Both the position numbers and the translations under genes were made by a program. The notes under the pieces were generated by a model, which saw only the letters and a program-made list of their open reading frames with translations, was not told the origin of the DNA and did not search any database. From Nostoc sp. S4 (GTDB lineage: Bacteria > Cyanobacteriota > Cyanobacteriia > Cyanobacteriales > Nostocaceae), in NCBI GenBank assembly GCA_029379225.1, contig JAQYWR010000060.1:1-43137 (forward strand): a stretch of DNA of 43,137 nucleotides, given 5' to 3'. Each line of letters opens with the position of its first letter. Positions within the stretch are counted from its first letter, which is position 1. Of this stretch, positions 1-7,929 are shown piece by piece.

Positions 1-129
1 TATAGGAATCTGATTTGATTCATGAAATTATTTGCGTGGGCAGGGAGTAGGGAGTAGGGAGTGGGGAGTAGGGAATAAAACTGTTACAGGTGTACGGAGT
101 TTTTTCAGAAATCAAATATGAGTCCTATA
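1..129. mobile_element. MITE-like inverted-repeat element, copy 1
   Basis: The first 30 bases (beginning TATAGGAATCTGATTTGATT) and the reverse complement of 100-129 (beginning TATAGGACTCATATTTGATT) match at 23 of 30 positions, so the segment is bounded by terminal inverted repeats. The left end also resembles the left end of the element at 38239-38492 over about 40 bases. Inside are five heptamers. There is no coding capacity. The left flank is outside the window, so a target duplication cannot be seen. Confidence 0.6.
43..77. repeat. Heptanucleotide tandem array GGGAGTA x5
   Basis: Five tandem 7-mers: GGGAGTA, GGGAGTA, GGGAGTG, GGGAGTA, GGGAATA. This is the STRR type of repeat known from heterocystous cyanobacteria. 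It lies inside the inverted-repeat element at 1-129. Confidence 0.85.
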
Positions 130-146
130 TTTACTATAAGTAAGTT

Positions 147-764
147 TTATTCACCACATTTATTAATCAAGTGTGTTAAAGCATTAATTAAGCGATCGCT
201 TTCCATTGGTAAAATTTCCTTACCATGCATAATCTCTTGAGCAATCACTAAATGCACTATCGACCCCATCAATACCCATACCATTGCGTCTGGATCGGGA
301 ATATTAAGTTCTGAGCGAGAAGCCAAATATTGACTGATAATTTCACTTCCTGGTTTAGCAATGCAGCGGAAGAGAATCTGAGCTAACTCAGGAAAACGAG
401 CAGATTCTCCAATTATTACTCGCTGAAATGCTTGAAATTCGCTGTCTTCGAGCATTTGTGTTAATGCTTTAGCTAATAACTGCCGTAATACAATATTGGG
501 TTCTCCTTCTAAAGTTTGTGCGCCAAAAATTGACTCAAACCGTTTTCTTGCTAACTGCTCTATCAAAGCTTTAAAAAGTCCTTCTTTATCTTGAAAGTGG
601 CTGTAAATTGTTGCTTTAGAAACACCTGCTGCTACCGCTACTCTATCCATACTTGCGCCAGTGTAGCCATGTGCTAAAAACTCTTGCTTTGACCCTTGTA
701 AAATTTTTTCGATTTTATCGCTTGAATTCTCTCGCTCAATTTCACTAGCTTTTGTACGTGTCAT
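147..764 (-). CDS. TetR/AcrR-family transcriptional repressor
   Basis: A 205-aa one-component regulator. Residues about 18-65 form the TetR helix-turn-helix, with the family pattern 'GYTGASMDRVAVAAG' followed by 'SKATIYSHFQDKEGLFKAL'. The remaining helical part is the ligand-binding and dimer domain. The gene is divergent from the DevBCA-type exporter operon that starts at 1338, the usual layout for a TetR repressor controlling efflux or export genes. The operon promoter carries a matching palindrome at 1261-1280, and TTTAGTTTA-like half sites also occur upstream of this gene (about 790-825), so autorepression is plausible. The ligand cannot be inferred. The family call is secure and the target is an inference from context. 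Confidence 0.9.
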   Translation of the reverse strand: MTRTKASEIERENSSDKIEKILQGSKQEFLAHGYTGASMDRVAVAAGVSKATIYSHFQDKEGLFKALIEQLARKRFESIFGAQTLEGEPNIVLRQLLAKALTQMLEDSEFQAFQRVIIGESARFPELAQILFRCIAKPGSEIISQYLASRSELNIPDPDAMVWVLMGSIVHLVIAQEIMHGKEILPMESDRLINALTHLINKCGE

Positions 765-1257
765 TTATAACGAACCTCTACTGTTAAGTACTATTAAACT
801 AATTAAACTTAAACTAAAAATATTCTTTTTCTCTAAAAGCATGTTTGGAAAGTATTGTCTGAAACACCAAAAGCCTTAGAACCTAACCCCCTGACCCTAA
901 CCGCGATTAAATTCTGTCTTAACCTGAATTTAATCGGGTACTGAGTTGTATACAAGGGAATGGGGGTTTCAAAGCCTCTCAAAAGCAAGAGAGAGGAATG
1001 CAAGTGAGGTTTTGAGTATATATTTTGACTTTTCAAACAATTTGACAAAGTAGCTCGGCGTAAATATTTGTTGTTGAGATAACGCAGCAGGTACGATAGC
1101 GCAGCCTTAGCGAGTCCGCGAGCGTCGGCACGAGGCATGAGGGTTTTAGCTTAGTTTACTTTTCTTTACTTAGTTTGATTTTTTTGTGCCAACTTACCAA
1201 ATATTTTGATTGAGTCTTTAGTTTAGAACAAATTAATCGAAGTTAAGATCCGCGATA
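765..1257. other. Intergenic region with small dispersed repeat
   Basis: I see no convincing gene in this 493-nt stretch between the divergent TetR gene and the exporter promoter. The one long open frame (833-1138, minus) reads through repeat-like DNA and has no recognisable protein features. The stretch around 1075-1140 (GCGCAGCCTTAGCGAGTCCG and following) has the look of Nostoc small dispersed repeats, and 1061-1082 plus 1132-1155 resemble 4811-4862. TTTAGTTT-like half sites recur at about 1150, 1170 and 1220. Confidence 0.55.
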
Positions 1258-1308
1258 TTGACTAAACTGTACGGTTTAGTTTAGTATTTTAGAACTAGAC
1301 GGTTTAGT
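1258..1308 (+). promoter_or_regulatory. Promoter of exporter operon 1 with TetR-type operator in the spacer
   Basis: A sigma-70-like promoter can be drawn as TTGACT (1258-1263), an 18-bp spacer and TAGTAT (1282-1287). The spacer is almost filled by ACTAAACTGTACGGTTTAGT (1261-1280), a 20-bp palindrome with one mismatched pair. A second, weaker site sharing ACGGTTTAGT lies at 1299-1308, at the expected transcription start. Bound repressor would block RNA polymerase. That the divergent TetR protein binds here is inference. Confidence 0.7.
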
Positions 1309-1337
1309 TTTGTTGACCGCTGGTAAGAGGGGGCAGT

Positions 1338-2645
1338 ATGGAGCCAAATTTACAGCTAGAAGAATCACGGTCTTCCCAGAATATTTTTCGCTTGCCTGTA
1401 CTGTTAACAATAATTGCATCTTTATTTATAGGTGGACTAGGTTTTTATCTGGTGCAAAGGTCTCAAGGCAGAGTAAGCAACGAGCAAGAAACCTCAGCAG
1501 CCATGAAGCCAGTGGTAAAAACAGTGACAGCATTGGGACGGTTAGCACCAAAGGGAGAGGTAATAAAACTGTCTGCACCTACCTCCAATGAAGGAAATCG
1601 TGTTGAACAATTATTGGTTAACGAGGGGGATAAGGTCAGATTTGGGCAGGTAATTGCGATTATGGATAGTCGCGCTCGCTTACAAGCAACTTTACGTGAA
1701 GCACAAAAACAAGTCTTAGTAGCCAGATCCCGTCTTGGCCAAGTGAGAGCGGGAGCAAAGCAGGGAGAAATCGGGGCACGACAGGCTGATGTAATCCGTC
1801 TGCAAGCTGAATTAGAAGGAAATATTAGAACTCAGCAAGCCACAATTAATCGGTTAGAAGCAGAACTAAAAGGGCAAAAACAGCAGTTACAAGCAACAGT
1901 AACTCGCATAGCAGCCGAAAAAAGTAATGCTCAAGCTGACGCCCAACGCTACGAGACTTTATATAAACAAGGGGCAATTTCCAATCAAGAAGTTGACAAC
2001 AGACGCTTGAGTGCAGCAACTACCACTCAGCAGTTAATTGAAAGTCAGGCTACACAGACAACAACTATCGCTACCCTTGAACAGCAAATTAATGAAGCAA
2101 AAGCCAACCGAGACAGAACTATCGCTACTCTAAAACAGCAAATTAACGAAGCACAAGCTACCCTTAACCAAACTACTGAAGTGCGTCCAACAGACGTAGC
2201 ACTCGCCCAAGCAGAAGTAGAAAGCGCTCAAGCCACCGTCGATAAAATTAAAGCACAACTGGCGCAGGTATATGTTCGAGTTCCTAAACCCGGTCAAATT
2301 TTAGAAATTAATACACGAGCGGGAGAAACAGTTGGTAATGATGGGATTGTGGATTTCGGTCAAACTGACCAAATGTATGTAGTAGCAGAAGTCTACGAAA
2401 GTGATATCCACAAAGTGCGTCGCGGACAGCTGGTGCGGGTAACCAGTGATTCCCTTCCCCAAGAATTATTGGGAAGGGTGGATTGGATTGGGATGCAAAT
2501 CAAGCGGCAGAACATCGTCAACGCCGATCCTTCTAGCAATATCGATGCCAGAGTAGTGGAAGTCCATGTGCAACTGAATCGAATATCCAGCATTAAAGCT
2601 TCTAGCTTCACTAATCTGCAAGTCAAGGCGGTGATTGACTTGTAA
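1338..2645 (+). CDS. devB: DevB-type periplasmic adaptor (HlyD family), exporter 1
   Basis: A 435-aa membrane-fusion protein of the DevB family, the periplasmic adaptor that links a DevCA ABC pump to a TolC-like outer-membrane channel. In Anabaena the founding DevBCA exports heterocyst glycolipids; the cargo here is unknown. A single N-terminal membrane anchor lies at about 19-40. It is followed by a lipoyl/barrel half ('TVTALGRLAPKGEVIKLSAP', then 'NEGDKVRFGQVIAI'), a long coiled-coil hairpin (about 110-315) and the second half ('VYVRVPKPGQILEINTRAGE'). The start is ATG 1338 behind a purine-rich GAGGGGG. The protein is 34 residues longer than its paralogue at 6656, all in the coiled coil, which contains an 18-residue tandem repeat. 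It is the first gene of a three-gene operon. Confidence 0.92.
   Translation: MEPNLQLEESRSSQNIFRLPVLLTIIASLFIGGLGFYLVQRSQGRVSNEQETSAAMKPVVKTVTALGRLAPKGEVIKLSAPTSNEGNRVEQLLVNEGDKVRFGQVIAIMDSRARLQATLREAQKQVLVARSRLGQVRAGAKQGEIGARQADVIRLQAELEGNIRTQQATINRLEAELKGQKQQLQATVTRIAAEKSNAQADAQRYETLYKQGAISNQEVDNRRLSAATTTQQLIESQATQTTTIATLEQQINEAKANRDRTIATLKQQINEAQATLNQTTEVRPTDVALAQAEVESAQATVDKIKAQLAQVYVRVPKPGQILEINTRAGETVGNDGIVDFGQTDQMYVVAEVYESDIHKVRRGQLVRVTSDSLPQELLGRVDWIGMQIKRQNIVNADPSSNIDARVVEVHVQLNRISSIKASSFTNLQVKAVIDL
2064..2171 (+). repeat. 54-bp in-frame tandem duplication in devB
   Basis: Bases 2064-2117 and 2118-2171 are diverged tandem copies encoding 'TIATLEQQINEAKANRDR' and 'TIATLKQQINEAQATLNQ'. 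The duplication keeps the reading frame and lengthens the coiled-coil hairpin by 18 residues. Confidence 0.85.
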
Positions 2646-2711
2646 AGGGCATTGGGCATGGAGGAAGTGTGGGAGGATGGGGAAAAAATCTTTTCCCCCT
2701 CTCTCCCCTCT

Positions 2712-2760
2712 CTCCCCACACTCCCCACACTCCCCACACTCCCCCACTCCCCACTCCCCA
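2712..2760. repeat. C-rich tandem repeats in the devB-devC junction (operon 1)
   Basis: Three 9-mers CTCCCCACA (2712-2738) run into CTCCCCA heptamers (2747-2753 and 2754-2760). The array fills most of the space between the devB stop (2645) and the devC start (2771). Confidence 0.85.
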
Positions 2761-2770
2761 CTTCGTAATT

Positions 2771-3943
2771 ATGGGATTGATCAAACAACTACGACGGCGA
2801 ACACCTCTAGGATGGCTGCAACTGAGTCATGAAAAAGGGCGTTTTTTAGTAGCATTATCAGGCATTGCTTTTGCTGATGTTCTGATATTCATGCAACTAG
2901 GGTTTCAAAATGCTCTGTTTGACAGTAACACTAGGTTACATACTAGTATGCAGGGAGACATTATGTTAATCAGTCCCCAAGCACGTAACCTAGCTAATAT
3001 GTCTACCTTTCCTCGGCGGCGACTGTACCAAGCAATGGATATACCGGGGGTAAAGTCAGCAGAACCAATGTATCTTAGCTTTATCGATTGGAAGAATCCC
3101 CAAACACACCAGCATACAGCAGTATTAGTTATGGGGTTCAATCCCGATCGCCAAATGTTAGACTTGCCGGAAGTTAACCGTAATTTAGAGGCGATTAAGC
3201 TACCGGACACTGTGTTGTTCGACAGTGCTTCTAGGGGAGATTATACAGAGGCGATCGCCCAAGTTGAACAAGGTAAACCAGTCACAACCGAAATAGAACG
3301 ACGAACAATTACTATTAGTGGCTTATTCAAAGTCGGGGCTTCTTTTATTGCTGACGGTAGTCTAATTACTAGCGATCAGAACTATTTACGACTATTTCCC
3401 AGACAACAGGCAAGCAGTGTCAGTCTAGGCTTGATTCAACTACAACCTGGCTATGAGCCAAAACAAGTAGCAAAAAACTTAAAATCATACTTAGGCGATG
3501 ATACTAAAGTCCTTACCAAAGAGGAATTTATCGCTTTTGAGAAAGACTATTGGCAGAAAAACACTCCCATAGGTTTTATTTTTAGCTTGGGTGCAATGAT
3601 GGGGTTTCTAGTAGGAGTAATTATCGTTTATCAAGTCCTATCTACTGATGTAAACGCCCATACGAAAGAATATGCCACATTCAAAGCAATGGGGTATGGC
3701 AATTTTTACTTACTAGGTGTGGTATTTGAAGAGGCAGTAATTCTGGCAGTACTAGGCTTTATTCCAGGTGCAATCGTGCCCTTGGGACTTTATCACCTAA
3801 CTCGAAATGCGACAAATTTACCTGTATATATGACTTTAGCGCGAGCCTTAACAGTACTAATGCTGACTATGATTATGTGTATGATTTCTGGAGCGATCGC
3901 CACTCGCAAATTACAATCCGCCGACCCCGCAGATATGTTTTAA
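2771..3943 (+). CDS. devC: DevC-type ABC transporter permease, exporter 1
   Basis: A 390-aa permease of the DevC family (MacB/FtsX-like topology). One transmembrane helix lies near residues 20-42, followed by a large periplasmic domain, then three helices at about 270-290, 315-340 and 355-380. The C terminus 'LQSADPADMF' is nearly identical in the second copy (7930-9102), and both start 'MGLI.QLRRRTPLGWLQLS', which fixes ATG 2771 rather than an upstream ATG inside the C-rich repeat. It should form the membrane channel of the exporter with the downstream ATPase. Both copies are exactly 390 aa. Confidence 0.93.
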   Translation: MGLIKQLRRRTPLGWLQLSHEKGRFLVALSGIAFADVLIFMQLGFQNALFDSNTRLHTSMQGDIMLISPQARNLANMSTFPRRRLYQAMDIPGVKSAEPMYLSFIDWKNPQTHQHTAVLVMGFNPDRQMLDLPEVNRNLEAIKLPDTVLFDSASRGDYTEAIAQVEQGKPVTTEIERRTITISGLFKVGASFIADGSLITSDQNYLRLFPRQQASSVSLGLIQLQPGYEPKQVAKNLKSYLGDDTKVLTKEEFIAFEKDYWQKNTPIGFIFSLGAMMGFLVGVIIVYQVLSTDVNAHTKEYATFKAMGYGNFYLLGVVFEEAVILAVLGFIPGAIVPLGLYHLTRNATNLPVYMTLARALTVLMLTMIMCMISGAIATRKLQSADPADMF

Positions 3944-3948
3944 AAATT

Positions 3949-3969
3949 GTCATTAGTCATTGGTCATTT
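3949..3969. repeat. Three heptamers in the devC-devA junction (operon 1)
   Basis: Exactly three tandem 7-mers: GTCATTA, GTCATTG, GTCATTT. They begin 6 bases after the devC stop codon. The second operon has three heptamers of unrelated sequence at the same junction. Confidence 0.85.
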
Positions 3970-4019
3970 GCAGAGCAAAAATGACAAAGGACGATCGTCA
4001 CGAGTATATCAAGCTATTT

Positions 4020-4724
4020 ATGACTAGTCAATCCGTTATTTGTGTTAAAAATCTCGACCACTACTTTGGTCGTGGTCAGCTTCGCAAACAAGTTCTTTTT
4101 GATATCAACTTAGAAATTAATAGCGGCGAAATTATTATTATGACAGGGCCATCTGGTTCTGGTAAAACTACACTGCTGACCTTAGTAGGTGGGTTACGTT
4201 CTGCTCAATCTGGTAGTTTACAGATTTTAGGACATGAACTTTGTGGTGCTAATACAGGACAACTCACCCAGGCGCGACGCACTAACGGTTATATTTTCCA
4301 AGCGCACAATCTCCACGGTAGCCTGACAGCACTCCAGAACGTCAAAATGGGCTTGGAAGTACATAAGAATATTTCGCCATCAGAAATGAAAACGCGGTCA
4401 GCCCAAATGTTAGGGGAGGTAGGATTAGAAGATCGCCTGAATTACTATCCTGATGACTTATCAGGGGGACAAAAACAAAGAGTAGCGATCGCTCGGGCGT
4501 TGGTCAGTCATCCGAAAATTGTCTTAGCGGATGAACCCACCGCCGCCCTTGACAGTAAATCAGGACGAGATGTAGTTAACCTAATGCAAAAACTGGCAAA
4601 AGAACAAGGCTGTACAATTGTTTTAGTTACTCATGACAACCGCATTTTAGATATTGCCGATCGCATTGTCCACATGGAAGATGGCAAGCTAGTAAACGAT
4701 CGTGCTGTTGTCTCAGTAACTTAA
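4020..4724 (+). CDS. devA: DevA-type ABC transporter ATP-binding protein, exporter 1
   Basis: A 234-aa ABC ATPase that powers the DevC permease. The Walker A motif 'GPSGSGKTT' is at about 43-51, the signature 'LSGGQ' at 147-151, Walker B 'IVLADEP' at 167-173 and the switch histidine in 'LVTHD'. It aligns without gaps to the second copy. I chose ATG 4020 because it gives the same short leader before 'NLDHYFGRG' as the paralogue; an in-frame ATG at 3981 would add 13 residues just after the heptamer repeats. It is the last gene of operon 1. Confidence 0.93.
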   Translation: MTSQSVICVKNLDHYFGRGQLRKQVLFDINLEINSGEIIIMTGPSGSGKTTLLTLVGGLRSAQSGSLQILGHELCGANTGQLTQARRTNGYIFQAHNLHGSLTALQNVKMGLEVHKNISPSEMKTRSAQMLGEVGLEDRLNYYPDDLSGGQKQRVAIARALVSHPKIVLADEPTAALDSKSGRDVVNLMQKLAKEQGCTIVLVTHDNRILDIADRIVHMEDGKLVNDRAVVSVT

Positions 4725-5115
4725 ATGTACTAGTAATTTTTACTCAGCATAAGCTAAAAGTTCTGCTACCGCTAACAGCAATCACAAATTTTTTAAGCTA
4801 GGTTAGCTGAATATTTGTAGTTGGGATAAGGCAAGAGGCATGAGGGAACAGGGTTTTAGTCTAATTTAAGTAGGTCGCGCAGTCTTGGCGCTTTGCGTCG
4901 ATTGCATTAGCGTTAGCTCTCTTCGACGTAGAGCGTCACTGCTGAACCCGTTCGCGTAGTGTCTCTGACAGGAGAAGGGCAACTTTGCTGGATGGAAGAG
5001 GGTTTAAGCCTATTTAATTTTTATTAATATAGTTTTGTTTTTCCACACTGTTCTACTTATAGCAAGCGAATTAAAGGTTAGGACATCTTGAAAGCCTGGA
5101 TGTTGGAGTAATGTT
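4725..5115. other. Intergenic region with dispersed repeat
   Basis: I see no gene here. The stretch 4811-4862 resembles part of 1061-1155 (shared 'AATATTTGT.GTTG.GATAA' and 'GGCATGAGGG'). Bases about 4890-4980 (GCGTTAGCTCTCTTCGACGT, and TTCGCGTAGTGTCTCTGACA) have the composition of the small dispersed repeats common in Nostoc genomes. Confidence 0.5.
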
Positions 5116-5902
5116 TTACCTCCTGCCTTCTGCCTTCTGCCTCCTGCCTCCTGCTATATCATTAGTTAATACTGAGGCAAGGTCAGCAGGACGAGATAAG
5201 TGCGGGCAATGTCCTCCAGGCAGTTCTATAGCCTCAACTCCCAAACGCTTACGTGCAGCGTAGCGTGACCATGCAGGAGAGATTATTAGGTCATCAGTAC
5301 AAAGAATATATTTACACTCTACATTCTACATTTGGTAAAGCTTTTAGGGGATTGACTTCAAAAATATATGCCATTGATTGTTGCAAACGTCTTTTTGAAA
5401 GTGCCCAGTGCATTACATCCGGTTGACAATCTTGATAGAAAAATTGCCTCAATACTGCTTCATCTGAAAAGTTTTTTCCAGCAGAAACCGGATTAAACAT
5501 ATAAGGTTCATCATTGAATTGTTCGAGTTGACGTGAGTCTTTTGGTTCGTAATTTAATGATTTGCGGTTATCAGAATCGAGATGATGAGAAAATTGATCA
5601 ACTGTAGTGGTTCCTGGGTATGGAATAAGCGCAGTAAGGAATACCAGTTGACGTACTTGATGCGCTTGGGCAACAAGTGGAATAACAGTACCAGCCATTG
5701 AGTGACCAACCAGCACAATATCATCAGTTTTTGGAAGTGCTTGAAATATTACATCCGCAAATTGTGATAAACTTGCAGATGCATCTTCAATTGGCAAATC
5801 CATTGCTACTGTTTTGTGACCTTGTGCTTCTAAATAAGGAATTAATAAATCCCAGCACCAAGCACCTTGGAAGGCGCCGTGAACTAGACAAAAAAGACTC
5901 AT
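5116..5902 (-). pseudogene. Alpha/beta-fold hydrolase, frameshifted by a 7-bp duplication
   Basis: The N-terminal part (5312-5902, 196 aa) has the oxyanion motif 'LVHGAFQGAWCW' and nucleophile elbow 'GHSMAG', as in small esterase-like hydrolases. It stops early after 'LPNVECRV'. The coding sense continues in another frame down to TAA at 5116: 'CTDDLIISPAW', then 'ELPGGHCPHLSRPADL', which carry the catalytic Asp and His. The break is an exact tandem copy of TCTACAT (5318-5324 and 5325-5331). Removing one copy restores 'PNVECKYILCTDD' and a protein of about 259 aa. As it stands, the 196-aa product lacks two catalytic residues. The restored end runs into a heptamer array, so the original C terminus was probably near 5160. 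It lies between the two exporter operons, on the opposite strand. Confidence 0.85.
5119..5153. repeat. Heptanucleotide array CCTYCTG x5
   Basis: Five tandem 7-mers: CCTCCTG, CCTTCTG, CCTTCTG, CCTCCTG, CCTCCTG. The array directly abuts the stop codon (5116-5118) of the restored hydrolase frame and would encode its last residues. Confidence 0.88.
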
Positions 5903-6655
5903 AGTGATTTTAGGTAAGTTTTCTAACTTGTGTTTTTTTCTACTTTACATCTTGCACCATTGTCAAAATAATTCGTAATTATTACCCCATAACTAATAAG
6001 CGCCAAATCTGAGCGTCGGCTTTTTGAGTTCAGAACTTTGTAAAAGAAGTTAGGGGCTTGAAACAAGGAATAAATTTATCAGTCTCTATAACTAGAGTTA
6101 AGAGCTTGTACTATAAATTACGAAAAAGACATAGCTTGCTTCTCATCAAAGGTGAGTATTACGAATTAGTAATTATTTGGTCAACAAGCTTTGCTAGTAA
6201 CTTACAATACGCTGCGTGTCTTAAGTTAAATAATTATAAATTATCTTCCAGGCTATTTATAAAGTAAGTAAATAATTTTTAGTTGTCAAACAATAAATAA
6301 TTTAAATTTTCAGATAAATATAATTAAAATTTATCTGGCTGGGAAAATACAAATATTTATATCTACTTAATTTATGTCTGATTGTTGGCGCTGTTACAAC
6401 CCATAATTTTAAAAACGTTTACTATACCCTAAGTACTTTTATAAAACAAAAGTAGTTCACTATGAACACAAATCTCTGATTCAGTAGAGAGTTTTGTTCT
6501 GCTATGTGGCTAATTCGCCTTATTTAAGTAAAATCTCAAAAATTTCCAATTTTGTTAAGGATTTTGCAGCGATCAACCAACAATATCTAAATTTTGAATT
6601 GTGACTTTTTCTTCAAATTATTATTTTTTGGGCGCCACTAGTTAAGAGGTAATCT
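5903..6655. other. AT-rich intergenic region upstream of exporter operon 2
   Basis: This 753-nt region is AT-rich and has no convincing gene; a 69-codon open frame (6058-6267) looks random. It must hold the promoter of operon 2, but I see no copy of the 20-bp palindrome found upstream of operon 1. A purine-rich AAGAGG at 6644-6649 is the likely ribosome-binding site of the next gene. Confidence 0.5.
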
Positions 6656-7861
6656 ATGGTGCGAAACTCAAAGCTAGGGTACACAACGTCCCCTAAGTCT
6701 GTTCTGCGTCCATCTGTTGCTATAGGTATAATTGCATCTTTATTGGTTGGCACAATAAGTTTTTATACAGTAAAACTCTGGCAAAATTCCGCCACTCAAG
6801 AAGCACAAGTGCCAGCAAAACAATTGCCACAGTTAAAAACGGTAACAGCCTTAGGAAGAATCGAACCACAGGGGGAAGTAATTAAACTGTCTGCTGCGGT
6901 GTCTGGGGAAGGAAGTCGAGTAGAAAAGTTGTTGGTGAAGGAGGGCGATAGGGTAAAAGCAGGACAAGTAATTGCAATTTTGAGCAGCTACGATCGCCTA
7001 GAAGCAGCATTAAAAGAGGCACAGTCACAGGTAAAAGTAGCCCAGGCCAACTTCAACCGCACCCAAGCAGGTGCTAAACCCGGTGAAATTACTGCCCAAA
7101 AAGCTGCGATCGCCCGCTTAAAAGCAGAACGCCTTGGTGATATTGATACTCAAGCAGCGACAATTGCCAAATTCCAGGCAGAAGTGGATAACGCCCAAGC
7201 AGAAGACGAACGCTATGAGCAACTATATCAACAAGGAGCAATTTCCGCCTCCCAACGAGACAGCAAACGTTTAAATTTGAAGACAGCCCAAAAAAATTTA
7301 CAACAAGCCCAAGTACAGTTAAATCGCACCCAATTAACTAGCCAGCAACAAATCAAAGAAGCCACAGCAACACTTGATCGAATAAGCGAAGTCCGAGGAG
7401 TAGATTTGGCAGCTACCCAAGCAGAAGTCAATCGTGCCCTAGCAGCCATGAATCTAGCGAAAGTTAACCTCAAGCAAGCCGAAGTGCGATCGCCTCAAAA
7501 TGGACAGATATTCGAGATCCACACTCATCCTGGCGAATTAATATCAAATGATGGCATTGCTGAGATTGGGCAAACCAGCCAGATGTACGTCATCGCCGAA
7601 GTTTACGAAAGCGATATCGACAAAGTGCATTCAGGGCAAAAAGTACAAATCTTTGGCGATTTCCTACCCATTGAATTGCAAGGAATCGTAGATCGCAAAG
7701 GCTTGCAAGTGCAACGGCAAAATGTCATTGACACCGATCCTGCTAGCAATATCGATAGCAGAGTAGTACAAGTCCACATCCGACTAGATCGACCCTTCAA
7801 CCAAAAAGCTGCCAACCTAACCAATATGCAAGTTAAAGCAGTAATTGAAATTAGTCATTAG
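6656..7861 (+). CDS. devB: DevB-type periplasmic adaptor (HlyD family), exporter 2
   Basis: A 401-aa membrane-fusion protein, paralogous to the one at 1338. The N-terminal anchor is at about 21-42. The first lipoyl half reads 'TVTALGRIEPQGEVIKLSA', the coiled-coil hairpin spans about 105-280, and the second half reads 'AEVRSPQNGQIFEIHTHPGE' followed by 'DFLPIELQGIVDRKGLQV'. Its hairpin lacks the 18-residue repeat of copy 1. The start ATG 6656 has AAGAGG seven bases upstream. The stop TAG at 7859-7861 lies across the boundary of two GTCATTA heptamers, so the repeat encodes the last residues (ISH). With the next two genes it forms a complete exporter whose cargo is unknown. Confidence 0.92.
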   Translation: MVRNSKLGYTTSPKSVLRPSVAIGIIASLLVGTISFYTVKLWQNSATQEAQVPAKQLPQLKTVTALGRIEPQGEVIKLSAAVSGEGSRVEKLLVKEGDRVKAGQVIAILSSYDRLEAALKEAQSQVKVAQANFNRTQAGAKPGEITAQKAAIARLKAERLGDIDTQAATIAKFQAEVDNAQAEDERYEQLYQQGAISASQRDSKRLNLKTAQKNLQQAQVQLNRTQLTSQQQIKEATATLDRISEVRGVDLAATQAEVNRALAAMNLAKVNLKQAEVRSPQNGQIFEIHTHPGELISNDGIAEIGQTSQMYVIAEVYESDIDKVHSGQKVQIFGDFLPIELQGIVDRKGLQVQRQNVIDTDPASNIDSRVVQVHIRLDRPFNQKAANLTNMQVKAVIEISH

Positions 7862-7922
7862 TCATTAATTATTCTCCCCTGCCCCCCATCCCCCCATCTC
7901 CCCATCTCCCCATCTCCCCACT
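7854..7922. repeat. Heptamer and octamer repeats in the devB-devC junction (operon 2)
   Basis: Two GTCATTA heptamers (7854-7867) overlap the devB stop codon. A C-rich run follows with three octamers CCCCATCT (7892-7915) and a partial fourth, reaching to within 7 bases of the devC start. Confidence 0.85.
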
Positions 7923-7929
7923 CTAAACT

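Noticed and set aside
833..1138. 101-codon open frame on the minus strand
   Set aside because: It runs through repeat-like intergenic DNA, has no ribosome-binding site and no protein-like pattern.
6058..6267. 69-codon open frame on the plus strand
   Set aside because: AT-rich random-looking frame with no family features and no ribosome-binding site; treated as intergenic.
6385..6405. TGT-N10-ACA, a possible NtcA-type site upstream of exporter operon 2
   Set aside because: The motif is short and expected several times by chance in a window this size; no GTA-N8-TAC site was seen.
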